A DNA stretch of 64,000 bases from Sipunculus nudus (Eukaryota; Annelida; Sipuncula; Golfingiida; Sipunculidae), in contig CM049310.1 in assembly GCA_026874595.1 (NCBI GenBank), positions 33,421,558-33,485,557 on the forward strand. Reading direction: 5' to 3'. Positions 45,560 through 59,081 of the stretch are shown here, one piece after another (positions within the stretch are counted from its first letter, which is position 1; every line of letters begins with the position of its first letter). The notes beneath the pieces were generated by a model. The model was given only the letters and a program-made list of their open reading frames with translations, did not search any database and had not been told where the DNA came from. The translations under genes were made by a program, and so were the position numbers.

Positions 45560-48184
45560 ACAAGGGACCTACGGGTCACGGCGCTCAGCTGTTATATGAT
45601 AATAAAATATGATTTAGAAATGAGGCACATGCTGGTTTTATGTGGTAATAAAAATAAGCTGTATTATGAGTTGTTGTTGTTTCGCTTATGTATGATTTTG
45701 ATAGTACCTTTGGAGACAGGAAAGAGGATTAATTTCATTTATTTTATTAACAAATGGAGTGCGATTGTCACACAGATTTTGACTTGGCCATATAACTTAT
45801 AAGCAGAACATATAATAAAAGAGTTTAACTATTTATTAAAAAAATTACAAATATTGTCCCAAATATAATTTTTATTAAAAATAATAAGAGAATAGTATGA
45901 TTTTTTCAAATAAAATATAACTGAAATGATTATTTAAATAATATTAAAGAATATATTCATGAATGCATTCATGAATACATTTTGAAAGTATTTGCACTGG
46001 TATTCATATACTTTCATTTTTACCTGAATTCCCATTCTTATGAAAGAAATTTTATAATGGAGTACATATTCATATTCGTGTTTAAATACAATTGCAAAGT
46101 ATTCGCACCATGTCTGGTATTTATTCAGTTTTCACCAAACAATGATGTTGAGAATCCATAATATACAAAATTCACACATTTAAATAATGATCATAAGTAC
46201 CTGGTTTTATGACTTTTATTTATATTAAAAAAAATGTAATATATTCATTTTGGACTAATTTCACATCAATGTACTAACTATAGACACAGTAGGAATCTAG
46301 ATAATAATATTATCAACTGCATCTTTGTCTATCATTAATTTCCTTCATATGATCCCTAATGATTAGTAATGAATAATATGATTTACTTTTTTATCATTAG
46401 TTGGACTGAAAAATACCATAGGTGACTGCATGGTGTTATATGGAATATGTGACATTCTATCCATTGATACCAGATTCTTATATCATCTGTAACTGCAAGT
46501 TAATTTCCTGTTATTATCAACTAACAAATTCCTTTTCTATTTTTCTTTAATTTGTTATTAAAAACCAATAAAAATTTATTAATTTATTGTTTATTGTTAT
46601 GTTGTTGGTTAAAACTACTAGATGTGTTGGGTTGGACACCTGGATCAACTGTGGCTGGCCATTACATAATAAGTTGCCTGGAGCCCCAGTTTATGCCTCG
46701 CCTCAAGCATGCATAATTTGCTGAAAGTTCAACAAGGTCAACATACAGGTGACTCAAGAGGTGCTACAGAGAGCCAAGGTCTGACAAATCATAAAAACAT
46801 TAATAAAAGCTGCAATTTTTGGCCAATTTCTTTCAGCTTTTTAAACTAAAAAGCTGAAATCTTTATGTGTGCATGATATGAAAATTATATCAACAGTGCT
46901 CACAGGAAACAAACATGCCATGGTCAAAGTTGGGCAAAATTTAAGGTACAAATTTTATATTTATACTAATAACTTATAAAATTTGAAAAATTCAGAACTA
47001 ATTTTGGGTATTCAATGAATCTTGATTAAATAATGTTACATCCCTAACAAAAAATCTCTAGTTTCAGCAATCCTCTTGTTAAGGGAGTAAATATATTTCT
47101 TGATTTTTTAACAAAGTGCATTATGTTTGGGCCCATAACTTAAAACAATTACGCAATACTGACATCATTTCTGGCATGTGCATAGGGAATGTATAGAAAA
47201 ATATGTATATTATATGATTAAAGTCAGATCAGTGGTTTTGATATTAGGCAGTCTTGAAGTGTAACAATGGGGTTTTTAATGGAAAAATGAAGTTTTTCAT
47301 TAATATCTCGACGGTATTAAGTCCTAGTGACCAAATTCTTGGCATGGTAGGGGATTTTTGAGACATCTAATTGCATGCCAAATTTTAGGAACTGAGAGCT
47401 GAAGCTGGGGAGCTGAGCACTTGCAAACTGCATGACACTGGCTTGATATAAAAAATATGTTACATGGTGCTTGAAAACTTGAATAAAATCTACAGTTTTT
47501 GATCAACTGGTTTCAAATTTTTGGTGTTTACAGACAAAATGCTATAAAAACATGCTGTGAAAATTAAATCCACAGAAAAAATACAGAAAAAAACGTGCCA
47601 TGGTCAAAGTTGGGCAAAATTTAAGGTACCATTTTTTTATTTTTGTTAATATTTTAAAAAATTTAAAAGATTCTGATCTAATTTTGGGTATACAATTTAA
47701 TTTTGATTAATTAAAGTTATATTACTGGAAAAAAAGTTTATAGCTTTAACATATTTTGTGTTAAGAGATCAAATATCTTTCCTAATTTTTTACACAATGC
47801 ATTATGTTTGGGCCCATAACTTTTTAAATTTCCATAATGCAGACATAATTTCTGGCATGTACATAGGAACTATATAGAGGAATAATTATGGTAAATATGA
47901 GGAAAAACAGATGAGTGGTTTTGATATTAGGCAGTCCTGAAGTGTAAAAATAGGTTTTTAATAAAAAATTGAGGTTTTTCCTTAATTTCTAAAAGGAACG
48001 AAGTCGCAAAGACCCAGTTTTCGGCTTGGTAGGAGATCTTGGGGACATCTAACATTATGCCGAATTTTGGATTCCTAGGTCTTACGGTTTCAAAACGTGC
48101 CACATCTACGGACGGACAGACGGACGGACGATGGACAATGGACCACGACTATAGCTCAGATGACTTATAGTCAGCTGAGCTAAA
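45560..48184 (+). mobile_element. 2.6-kb Helentron-like element, copy C
   Basis: Complete copy with the same plan as 21490-24116: ACAAGGGACCTACGGGTCA, GGCGCTCAGCTG head; the 24-bp palindrome at 45954-45977; two ~640-bp modules; a short ACGGACGGACAGACGG tract (48110-48130); hairpin TATAGCTCAGATGACTTATA / GTCAGCTGAGCTA at the end. It differs from copies A and B by scattered substitutions and small indels, including AAATAATGTT-type changes in the left half, so it is somewhat older or from a sister lineage. Confidence 0.85.
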
Positions 48185-51100
48185 ATTTAAGAAATCAGAT
48201 TACACATTTTAAATTTAAACCATACACTGTTTTCAGGTTTTGTTTGGTAGCAATGTTACCAGAAAAAATCATCATATGACTGACTTCAATATTCAGTGCA
48301 TGAAAATGGTTTTTTAACGTGTTCAACCAGAGAACACAAAATTTGTTTCCACAGTAAGTTTAAACAGAAATTACCAGTCAGTGATGAATCAGGTAAGTCA
48401 TCAATTATTCTACAGAAATGACAAAGAATTTGAGTAAATGTTTTCTTTAATGTTAGAGAAAAACAGCTAAATTTTCACAAGTTATATGAAAGACAGGGGC
48501 AAGAACACCTTGTGACAGAAACTGAATAATGCTGGTACTAAAAAAATATAAAAAAAAGTAATTATATAATAGATGTTCTGCTGTAACTTCATTAAGATAC
48601 ACCCAGAAAGCCATTAAGTCTTAAATTAATAGGTCCAAATCAATATTGTGACCATTTTCTACTGCCAGAGCACTTAGAATGTTCTGTCACTAGCTGTCAC
48701 ATCCTGAACAGAATAAAGAACATTTCTTAATAATCCTCATAAACCTATGTGCCCAGACTATATTAGTACCTTGTATAATTTTAATGAAATCTAATAACCT
48801 TGGACCATATTTCAGTCTATACTGTATACATACTAACCTTCAATGCAAAATCATACAACATTCAAGAAAGTAAACATGTAGTCTTCAGGTGCACTTTCAA
48901 AGTTTCTGTCATGGACAAAGTACTTGATGTATATTATATTAATCTATATCTGACTAGTATTTATGTTCCTTTAAAAGGCTAATAAGGCCGCAGCCAAAAT
49001 AATAACTATAGTAGGCTAAATAAAAAATTCCCTATATCAGACTGGTATTTATGGTAGCTCAAAGGTTAAGACCCCCACCAGAATGGCATATATGGTAGTT
49101 CAAAGGTTAAGGCCACAAGAAAAACAATAAGTACGGTACATCAGCCAAATAAAAATATCCCAACTGACCAAGGTTCAGGCAGATAAAGTAAAGAAGCTAC
49201 TTCAAAATCTAGTCTGGACAGACAGACCAACATAACAGAAATAAAGGCTCTTCCAAAAGCCCTAGCTCCAGAAAGTTGTTGGATTTTAATGTTCTTCTTA
49301 CTACCAATATTCTCAACTTCATACACTAAACGTAATGGCCATCATCAATTGCCAATATTATTACACCTATTTGATGGTTAATGTAACCATTATTCTGATA
49401 TTTAGGATGCTGGCTTCATCTATGAAGCATTATGGGATATTTAACATTGAAATATCAATACATAATCTTGAAGAACACACTCAATGAACCCTTCCCTTGA
49501 CGAGTAAAACACCAGGTCTCAACCAATGACAATCACCGATTATCACAAAATGGCTCTTTTGGATCACCAAGAGGTTCATTTAATTAACACTGTGTCTATA
49601 AACATCAAGGGGTGGGGCAAGTTAAAACGGGTCCGGAGGGTGATCATTTTTACCACTTATGCACTGAAGAGCCTTAAAGTGGAGTCCCAACTCATAAAAG
49701 GACCATCAGTAAACACCTAGCACCAAGGCTTTACTTTGAACGATCACCATACAGCCAGAAAGCACCTTCAACAGTATTGGAAATCAAATAAAATTTTCTT
49801 CACTCTTATTATATGATGCAGCTGAGACAATGTCCAAACAAATAGGAAATCTTGGTGATTTCAAGGTTCCCTGACAGTGAGAGGTCCTGTAAACATAGAA
49901 TTCCTGTGTATATAACCTAGGTGACCATATGTAGCCAATACATTTTTAATAGAATCCTTTATATCATAACTTTGAAGGCTTAGTAAATGACCTTGGTCCC
50001 TTTGTAGTCCGAGCATCCTAATAGCTAGGAGCATGACCTTGGTCACTTATTTTGTGTATAACCCTTGCCACTCTTTTTTTAAATATAATTTGTTTTGTGG
50101 ATCAAGGTAACCACCTCCATTTTAATGCTAGCTGAACTGCGTATTATCTACATATGCAGATATCCATTCCCGTTTCGGACTTCATGACAGGGCAGACACG
50201 TACATTACCCTGGTATCAACAAGACTCTGTGACCATACTTGCAGGTCCTGTAAGTGTAACACTGAGGAACCCCAAAAGGTGCACTCGTTTGTGAGTCATT
50301 AAGCCTGAAGAGAACTCACCCTGGGTGGGGGCTGATTATGAAATATCTCGCCACTCCTCAGCTTAGATTGGAACTCACGAACGGATAGCTTTGAGCCCTG
50401 GTTCTAACCTCAGAACAGGAAAGCTGGTCATTCTTACTTTTGGCAAACATCGTCAGTGATCAATGTAGTAAAGACCAGCTAATCTCAGACCAGATATGAG
50501 ACCAAGACCAAATGATCTGAGACTAGACCTCCTGATCCAGGATTTGGAGACCACATGTTTCACAATTAGATTGTTGTTTACTCCCTCATACCAGAGAGAA
50601 TGTTCTTAGAAAACACTGATGAACTCTTCACATGTTATGTTGTTAGTGTTATAGTTACACATCTACCAGCTGTATGAACATATAACCTCCTTATGAAGAG
50701 AAAAAGTTAAACACAGAGTCCAAGACAAATGTATGCAAAGTATAGAGAATAAATCTCAAATTTGAGACCTGAGAACAAAGACTGAGAACAATTTGCTATA
50801 ACATCAAGAGTAAAATTGACGCAGAGACCAGAACTTCAAAGACCCTTGAACCCAGTCTGGAGACAAAGACTGGTCTCAAATCCTACATCTGACACTGTAC
50901 ATTATGAGACATGGCCTTTACAACTGTTGCCTTCAGACAGTACTGTGGCTATGACTTTGGGCAACATGTGATCCTGACATTTCTTTGTGAAACATGACCT
51001 GGATCACATCTGAAGTCTTGGCATCTTTAACAGGACAAAGTGGGCCTTGTAATTTTGTATTCTTGGTGTTCTTTGCAGATATGAACTTGATTTTAATGTT

Positions 51101-52277
51101 TTAGTGTTATCTTCATTTTTTTTTAATGAATAACTGTCACTTTTTTAGTTTTGGCATATTTTATGGGACATTTATGACCTTCAAAGGTCATAGTGATGCT
51201 TTCGCATGATCAGAAGATGACTAAGCTTCTGTTAAATTTTAATTTTTCCAGATACAAATTATCTGAATGATAAAATTAGTCTTTTATATGTTATTATATA
51301 TTCTGGTGTAACGATTTAATTAATACTCTTTTAATATACATATGCACATAATAAAATGAAGTAGTTCAGAATCGCTGTTTAATTATATAATGGGTATAAA
51401 CAGATGACTCTGACTGGGAATGCAGTTTTGGTCCACCCTGTCCCCCTTTACATTCCTTCTCAGGAACCAGGGTTTGACTGTCCTAGAAGAGTACAGCCTG
51501 TTGTGGCCAATAAGCCTGTTCCTAACATGAAATGTCATGTACCAATCCTGGTAGGAACTGACTTGAATTAGAACTGTCAATAACAGTGAGATCTGCGAGA
51601 GCAACAAGATTATAAGGTAGCACCCATCGATGTTATCAGAGTGTGATCACAGGAATATCTGGCATTGTGTCATGTACCGACTGCCTAATCCTATAGATCA
51701 TACATGCCAACCTAGTGATGCTAAACAAGTGTCATGTTTCTGTAACACTGATGATCTGGCTTGGTAACAAAACAGACTGCAGGAAAATATGTTGGTGGGG
51801 GAAAATTGCAGAAAGGCTGTTTTTATTGGCATGGAAATGCACTCATTCTGGTTTCAAATTTATTTTTTTGGTTCAACTTGGAACGTTACCAGTAAATCTT
51901 AATCTGTTGGCAACACCATAACATTCTCAAAGGAGATCAAAATAAAAAAAACATGATTAAGGTAGCAGGTTTATCTGCAGTAAATTTGTTTTCAGAATCA
52001 AGAATGCATGCATAAAAGAATGTACATCATTCTATATCATTAAATGAAATGTCAGCTTTCCCTCAGTTTTAAAGATCTTGCCATCAATACTTTGTGAATA
52101 GGTTCCATTCCAGAGAAGCATATCATAAGATCTTCTATTGCCACTTGTACCTGCAGCATCCCAGCCAATGTTCCTCAAACTAAACTGTCTGAAAAGGATT
52201 CCTATGCCTGAAGGAGATGAACATCTTGTTTGATGTAAATGACTGCCAAATTTACTGGCAGTATAGAAAAATTTAAT
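48185..52277. other. Unique sequence, no gene recognised
   Basis: AT-rich with short ORFs only. 50470-50880 is enriched in GAGACC/AGACCA words (at least ten), a low-complexity tract. 51400-51610 is GC-raised and repeat-free. 49020-49140 carries a doubled TATGGTAGYTCAAAGGTTAAG motif about 60 bp apart. Confidence 0.5.
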
Positions 52278-52461
52278 GCTTGGAGTAAAGGACTCCCAAG
52301 CTTTGAGTAAAAGGAGTCTCATGCTTGGAGTAAAGACTCCCATGCTTGGAGTAAAAGGAGTCACATGCTTGGAGTAAAGACTCCCATGCTTGGAGTAAAA
52401 GGAGTCACATGCTTGGAGTAAAGACTCCCATGCTTGGAGTAAAAGGAGTCACATGCTTGAA
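52278..52461. repeat. 44-bp minisatellite of alternating half-units
   Basis: Half-unit 1 is GCTTGGAGTAAAGACTCCCAT (in two parts) and half-unit 2 is GCTTGGAGTAAAAGGAGTCACAT (in two parts). They alternate through about four full 44-bp units. GGAGTC in one half is the reverse complement of GACTCC in the next, so each unit can fold. A degraded extension of the same words continues from about 52970 to 53340. Confidence 0.9.
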
Positions 52462-52969
52462 GTAATTGTGTCTGATGTACATTGATTATATTGTATGGTG
52501 TAATCGCTCAGCAAAAGATTCTGCCACTGCCAATTGCTGCTTGGATATGACAGCTTTGGAAATGTAGCTATACTTACTCCAACTGATGAGAACATCTTGG
52601 CATGTGCTCTTGTTGGCCAGACCACAATTATACAACTTTTTGGATGCAAGGAATAACAATCTTTATTTCTCCTTGTACTGTTAGGTGTAGGATGTTGAAT
52701 TGGGGGTTTCTGAGAGATATTAAAACTGTAAGAATTTTACATTTTTTCTGGAAAAAAATCGCCCCTAATTCAGGGTTAATATTTTTTAGAAAATAAACAG
52801 TACAGAATTTGACAGAACAACTGAGTAGGGAGCCAGGGACTCTGTTGGTTGCCCAACATCTTGCTGAAGTTGGAGTTTGAAGTCTGAGCCTCAATGAGAG
52901 ACCTGAGAGGGTAAAAATGGTAGCAAGACTTTTAAATAGGTGTAATGGAAGTCTGTTCTTGCTCTAATG

Positions 52970-53340
52970 GACCAGCATTTTAAGGACTCCCATGGTATTA
53001 AGGACTTCCATGCTTGGTACAAATTAATGACTCCAAAGCTTGGATGCAAATGATTAAAATGCTTGGTGTAAAGAAACTAAATGTTTGGTTCGAAGGAAGT
53101 CTGTGTTTCATGTAAAGGACGTCCATTTTTAAGGACTACCATGCACAGCGAAAAAGGAATTTTATTCCTAATGTAAAGAACTTCCATACTTGTAAATGAA
53201 AGACTAGCTGTCATGCCTTGAGCACAGGACCTCCATGCCTAGCATCATGAAAGGACTCCAAGATTAGAGTAAAAGATTTCCACATTTGTGGTAAAAGACT
53301 CCCATACTTGATGTAAAGGACACCCAAACTATGATATGAA
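52970..53340. repeat. Degenerate extension of the 52.3-kb minisatellite
   Basis: Diverged copies of ATGCTTGG..GTAAAGGACTCCC recur roughly every 25-40 bp, separated from the main array by about 500 bp of non-repeat DNA. It looks like an older array being eroded. Confidence 0.6.
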
Positions 53341-55264
53341 ACTCAAGATACCATAGACTGTTATATAAATATAAAGCTGAAATCTTTATCTTTATTTAAA
53401 TTTCAGTAACATGACTCCTGGACTGTATTTCTGTCAAATATTCTAACCAATAAACACATGCATTGCTTTATATACACATAGAAAATTTCAGTGGTGGGAA
53501 TCACACAGCTGCAAAGGTTCTTTCACAAATATTATTAAACAAAAACAATGATTCCCTTTGATGGCGATCAATGGATTAAACAATATCAGGGCCACAGGCG
53601 ACCTTATTTATGTATCTTTTCACCAGATGGAACAACATAACGCTAATTCAGGATTTCATGCATTGATTCATCACTGATGGTTATGTCCAGGATATGAGGA
53701 TTACATTCTACTGGACTTGGCACAGCATTTTAGGGTTATTGCCTAAATCCATATAAAGCCCTACAGTCTGTTGGACAAACAAGTCAATGTTGTGAATGAT
53801 TAACCTAACACCCAGGGCATGGACAGACCAGACCGTGTTCCAATTATAAACACACGCCCTTTGTCAGGCCATATTGACAGCAGTAAATCAATATCTATGG
53901 GAACGAATAAGGCTTACCAGTCTGGTAGTTTTCAAATCGTGAATAAATTATGAGGTCCCCTTTAAATCATCATTATAGACCCTTGAACCAAACGTAGCAA
54001 ATGGATTATCAATAATATCTTCCCACTCAAAAATCTAATTTACACATCTATAATTGTTTTTAAAAATGCAATAAATTATGAAAGTATGTTTCTTTTCAAG
54101 CAAAAGAAAATGGCATGGAGGGGAAAGAAAAGATACTTGTTATGAACTTTGGACAACTGTTTTGTAGTACTACTGGATTATACTGAGTTTCACTTCTGTC
54201 AAGAGGATATGTTTTTCCCCACCACTGATAGGTTCGTAAGTAAGCAAATTAACTTAAAACAGTGATAAGCAGGGTAAGGGTGACACCAGCATAAAAATCA
54301 ATGAAAACTTTAAAAGGTAATCTGTATAACCATGTTTTTGTTTAAAGAGTAAATTATTTTGAACCGTGACACACATTTTTTCTCAACTTGGATTGATGAA
54401 TTTCCTGAGCTGATGAACCACATATCAAAGTTTGATCTGGATCCTGGTAATATTGTGGATATAGAGCACCAGGGTTAAGGAGGTGGTATGCAGTACCTGG
54501 ATGCTTTCTAGTTTTAAATGGTATGGTGCCTGGTACTTTATCACCTGATGATTCCTTAAATATTGATATTATATTTTAATAATTCTGACAGATGAAGCCC
54601 ATTTAATACCACTATCTTATTCCTATTAAGCTTCTTCTGAATTCAGATCTCTTAAAACATTGATGGCTGACACTTTACCTCTGATATATTGATGGCTACA
54701 ACATACTGTAACTTAGATACCTGAACCCCTGTTATATTAAATTATTAATGGAAGCCCATTGACCCTTTCAAAATTGTGAATCTTGACCAATTATTACACT
54801 TAATCAGCCTAATAATATATGTGATACCTTGCAATATTGATGGTTAATTCTTAATAAAACTGACTGTTAATTTCTTATACACTGCTAGCTGATCCTTCTT
54901 ATCATTTATTGGAGACACTTAAATACTGATATGGTTAAAACACAATTTCTTTTATACTACTTGGAAGAAACAACCAATGCCAAAATATACCAGGTTAAAA
55001 GTATGTTTGGGTAACAGATATGAATGAAACATTCTTTTTGAAACATTAATGATTACAGAGTCCTGTAATAATTTTTTTATCCCAGTATATATCTGAAACT
55101 GAGGAGGAATTACAATAAATGATCATCCATTTTCACATAGTCTGCTTTACCTGAAAAGCTGAAAGCTGGGTTATCTGGGTAACCGTTTTGACCTTTAAAT
55201 TTTAAGCTCTATTTGTTTTACATGGATTGGAAAATAGTTATTACAGTTAAACAAGGCACTCAAT
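53341..55264. other. Unique sequence with a candidate conserved non-coding island
   Basis: 53550-54030 is a repeat-free, compositionally mixed stretch with homeodomain-type words (GGATTA near 53571 and 54002, ATAATT, ATAAATTATG) and an apparent SOX-like GACAAACAAG. The rest, to 55264, is AT-rich and unremarkable. No exon recognised. Confidence 0.35.
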
Positions 55265-55441
55265 CTCCATGGCTCAGGTGTAGGCATTTGGTAGTGTCTA
55301 GAGGTGGAGGAAACTGAAAACCAAGAGAAATCACTGGCCTTGTATGGGCCACCATGACCCTTTCAAATAGATAAGCCGGGGATTGAACCAGGGTTGCCAG
55401 TGGAGAGAGAGCGTTTTTCCCTACGATTGCCTAGGCCATAT
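55265..55441 (-). mobile_element. tRNA-derived SINE (minus strand)
   Basis: The B box GGTTCAATCCC reads on the minus strand at 55388-55378, preceded by a head GGCCTAGGCAATCGTAGGG with A-box-like character. Downstream (lower coordinates) come GTTTTCAGTTTCCTCCACC and CTCTA, shared with the SINE at 14255-14462. The upper part overlaps the C-terminal end of a chance 116-codon ORF. Confidence 0.65.
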
Positions 55442-58389
55442 GAGAGTATGAAAAGATCTCCAGCAGAAACATGGTCCAATAATAAGGTTACCTGCCGTAT
55501 CTATGACCATCCTCTGGGGTACAACAGAAAGACGTTGAAGAATGAGAAAACAGGTAAATGACAGCCTGCATATGGATGAGCAGTTATCTGTGGTCACAAG
55601 GGACAGGCTTAGCCAGTGACAGAGCAGTGCCAGGTCAGCTGTAGTTATGAAATGACTTCTGTGGTCAAGGGGTATATTTTTCTGCAACTTAACTGGCAGT
55701 CCACTAGAGTTAGGTAAAAAATGTTTTTTCCCTGTTATTGAAATGTTCATGTTTAAACAGAAACCAGACATTCTAGTTATAATGGTTAAAAGAATGTTTT
55801 ATTCATCTGAAGTTTGACAGTTTGAATTCTCTTAGATCCTGATGAATTCTCTATTTCGAAGTATGATTTTGCAAAGTTGAATGGCATCACTGATAAAACC
55901 CATTGTAATATGACAGCTTCTATGATTACTAATTTCATGAACAATCCTGGATCCTGTAACTGCATGAATAATTTCTTGAACATTCTTGGAAACAATAATT
56001 GATTTTTTTTATCTGTAGAATCTACCTCTAATTGGGCTTTGACAAAAACATATTATGCCTGTTACCAGCACTACTTAAATGCCATCCATTAGATACAGAA
56101 AAATACAGAGAATAAGCCTGCAGGCATTATAAATACTGATTCTTTTGACTTTATAACTTGGCAGGAATTTGATCAATTATGAGACAGGAATTATACAAAA
56201 AAAGAACGGATTGCATCATGATTCCATCAGATGGGGAAAAGACTTGCAATCATAGACATTACTTCTATTTCATTCTGGTTTCCATTTATTTTTTTTCAAT
56301 GACTCCCTTTGTACTTGAACATCTGCACTGATGATTTATTTAATAATAAGCCATCCAGCCTATTGTTATGTTGCTATCTAAATTTTTCCATGATATCTGA
56401 GCTGAATTTTTATCAAATAAAACAGAGTTACGAAGATGTGATCATCACTTAAACTATACTTTTAAAATCAATTCCCATATGTTGTAAGCACTTAAAATTT
56501 CCGGGTGCTTATCTTTTTTTTAGCTCTAAACTTATTGGGAAATCTGTAAACCATTACTGGCACAACTTTCAGAGCCACAGCCTCACGGATGCTGAACCAG
56601 GCAGGTGACAGCCTTGAGGCATCGTGAGAAGAAATTCCATAAAACCTTGCTCAATTGATGCCACTGGAGCCTGCCATGCAATCACTCAGGTGTTAGCCAG
56701 GGCGGCATAATGAAGCCGCATGCTCATGCAATTGAAGGTTAGGGTGTGGAAAGGCATAAAGAAGCCAATAAGATCAGCTAGGGAAAAATAGACTGTGGTG
56801 GGAAGAATATTTGGACAAGAGGCGTGTTTGTTAAATAACGCATCATTACTCAAGTTAATAACTCATTCCAGTGTGTTTGTTTTTGCATGCCTAAGTATCA
56901 GAAAACATTCTCCCAGAGCTTTATAATTGGATGATTATTGGCCCTATTTAACCATCTACCTTGCCCATAAAGAAAATTCTGAAAATGTTGTGGTCAATTC
57001 AGCCTGCTTGTTTCCCCATGCATGTATCAAACAGCAAGTTCTGATACTAAATGATCAGAAATTAATTGGCTGTATATAAATGAAGCAGCAAAAATGTTTT
57101 CAGCCTGTGGTTATTGATAATAACATTCAGTTTGTGAATTTAGTGATATTTGCCAAAAAAATATATGATAATAAATACTGTCTTTCACAAAAGATAATCC
57201 ACTACCGTAGATAATCCGCATCCCCATTTAGAGCCTCAATTTTGGTGGAAAAACCAATAACCCTGTGGAAAATACACACCCTGTTTCTGGCTAAAATCGT
57301 GGATGAAGTATATTGTATTTCCAATAGTCACTGGAAAATATACAGGCCCCTTGGCAGTGAACTTTTGAGAATGACAGTTTTTTTTATCTAGAACAGATAT
57401 CAGATCGTTACCATTGTAATCATAGCTAATATTATATTCTCCTTCAGTTGTAAAGTGTTAAAGACATGTGCTCAATCAGACAGGAACAGAATTAATTTAT
57501 ATAAGATATAAGTTAAAGTGCAAGTGGCAGGGTGGACAGAGATCACCTGACAGCTGTGTCGCCTGTCAGCTTCAACTTTACCTTCGTTAAGGTGGGGCCT
57601 GACAGCCTTTGTGAGGCATATGGAGGCCTATCCAGAACCCTGTATGGAGAGCCCACAGGAGACAGAGCCAGACGCAGCCATGATCATATAACTGATCATC
57701 TGACCGTGATGCTGTCACCAGAAGGCTACCAGGTAATTAAGCAAAGGAAGATATCACATTCAGACCTGTAATTACTCACTTGGGTCAAGTTGTTTTAAAA
57801 CTAATACCGTAAGTGTGTCATGGGTCATTTCCCCATAAAATAAAAAAATGGTCCTTATGGTGCCAAATGCTAGTGCATACAGCACCATTTACCAACTAAA
57901 AATGGTATCAAATGATGTCAACAAGTGGCGCGTTCATGTATATTCCAATAGGCATTTCATTAGTTTTCTGAGGTTGCAAGCCATATAAAAGGTATAAAAA
58001 TGAAGTATTTTGAAATGAAAGCAATCAATAAGATCAAACTTTATGTTACCTATTTGAAAATTAAACCAGTACTGTTCATTTATTTAAAATTCCTTTATTA
58101 TCGCTCAGCACCAACTGATATTCTTGCAGTCTTACGACCTTCCAAAGGATGTTCAATGCGGCAGAAAATAGTTGGGAAATTATACCTCCACATATAATAC
58201 ACACCAAAGTTTTTGAGTTAAGCTTTTATGACCGAAAAATGTGGATTATATTCAGGGGAAGACAGTAGTCTATGTACCATATACAATTATGTTGTACATT
58301 GGTGAATGCTATATTCAACAATATCAGATGTGTCAATAAAGAAAAATATAAGTGTATATGCTATTCTTTGTCTAATTCTAACAAAAACA
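55442..58389. other. Unique sequence with two candidate regulatory islands
   Basis: No exon recognised. 56560-56780 and 57510-57780 are GC-raised islands in AT-rich DNA. The second contains three TGACAG/CTGTCA words within 60 bp and is listed separately. Remaining parts show nothing. Confidence 0.45.
57510..57780. promoter_or_regulatory. Candidate enhancer-like island with TGACAG cluster
   Basis: TGACAG words occur at 57548-57553, 57563-57568 (reverse) and 57600-57605. This is the recognition word of TALE homeodomain proteins (Meis/Prep/TGIF). The island is about half GC against roughly one third outside. A 79-codon ORF (57532-57771) spans it but has no known domain, so a short unrecognised exon is an alternative. 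Confidence 0.3.
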
Positions 58390-58993
58390 ACAAGTGGCCC
58401 ATGGGCCATGATGCTCAGCTGAATTTGACTGGGTGCTCATTTCTTTTAACAATGCCTACAGGCCTAATGCAAACCTGTGCATATGGATATACACCTGGTA
58501 TAACGCTTCAATGCTGAACCACTACTTTTCATATATATGAACAATGCAAGTACTAAACATTTTGAACAAGAAACAATACACAAACATCACTGCTGAAATT
58601 CTGGCATGGGTGCACACAACACAAAAATTATTGTAGGTGGCATCACCAGTCTTGTATACGACAAAGCTATTTGACATGTATAAATATGCCCAATTTCAGG
58701 CTGATATATCAAATTCCTCCGTAGAATTAAGCAGGCACATACACTTTGCAAAGTCATTGTAGATGGCGACACCTGTATTGTGAACAAGAAAGCCATTAAA
58801 GACACATAGACAGGTCAGAATATCAGGCCTTGAGTCTGATGCACGGGGCTGACCAGGCTTTGGTGAGAAAGGCTGTTGCCCTGAGTGTACTGTGACAAAT
58901 AACTGGCTCAGGCTACTGCACTGAGTGAACTCTTGACCTGCACCTGGCTAGACTGAGTGAACTTTTGACCTGTACTTGGCTGCACTGAATGAA

Positions 58994-59081
58994 CATGAGG
59001 TGATCACATGATACTCATGAGGTGATCACATGCTACCCATGAAATGATCACATGCTGCCCATGAGGTGATCACATGGCTTG
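58994..59081. repeat. 22-bp tandem repeat, four copies
   Basis: Consensus CATGAGGTGATCACATGCTACC, written in parts as CATGAGGTGATCACATG + CTACC; the third unit has AAATGATC. Each unit contains the palindrome TGATCA. It is absent from the related element at 1205-3665, so it expanded after the two copies separated. Confidence 0.85.

Noticed and set aside
55421-55771. 116-codon minus-strand ORF as a gene
   Set aside because: It runs into a tRNA-derived SINE and has no recognisable domain or splice signals.
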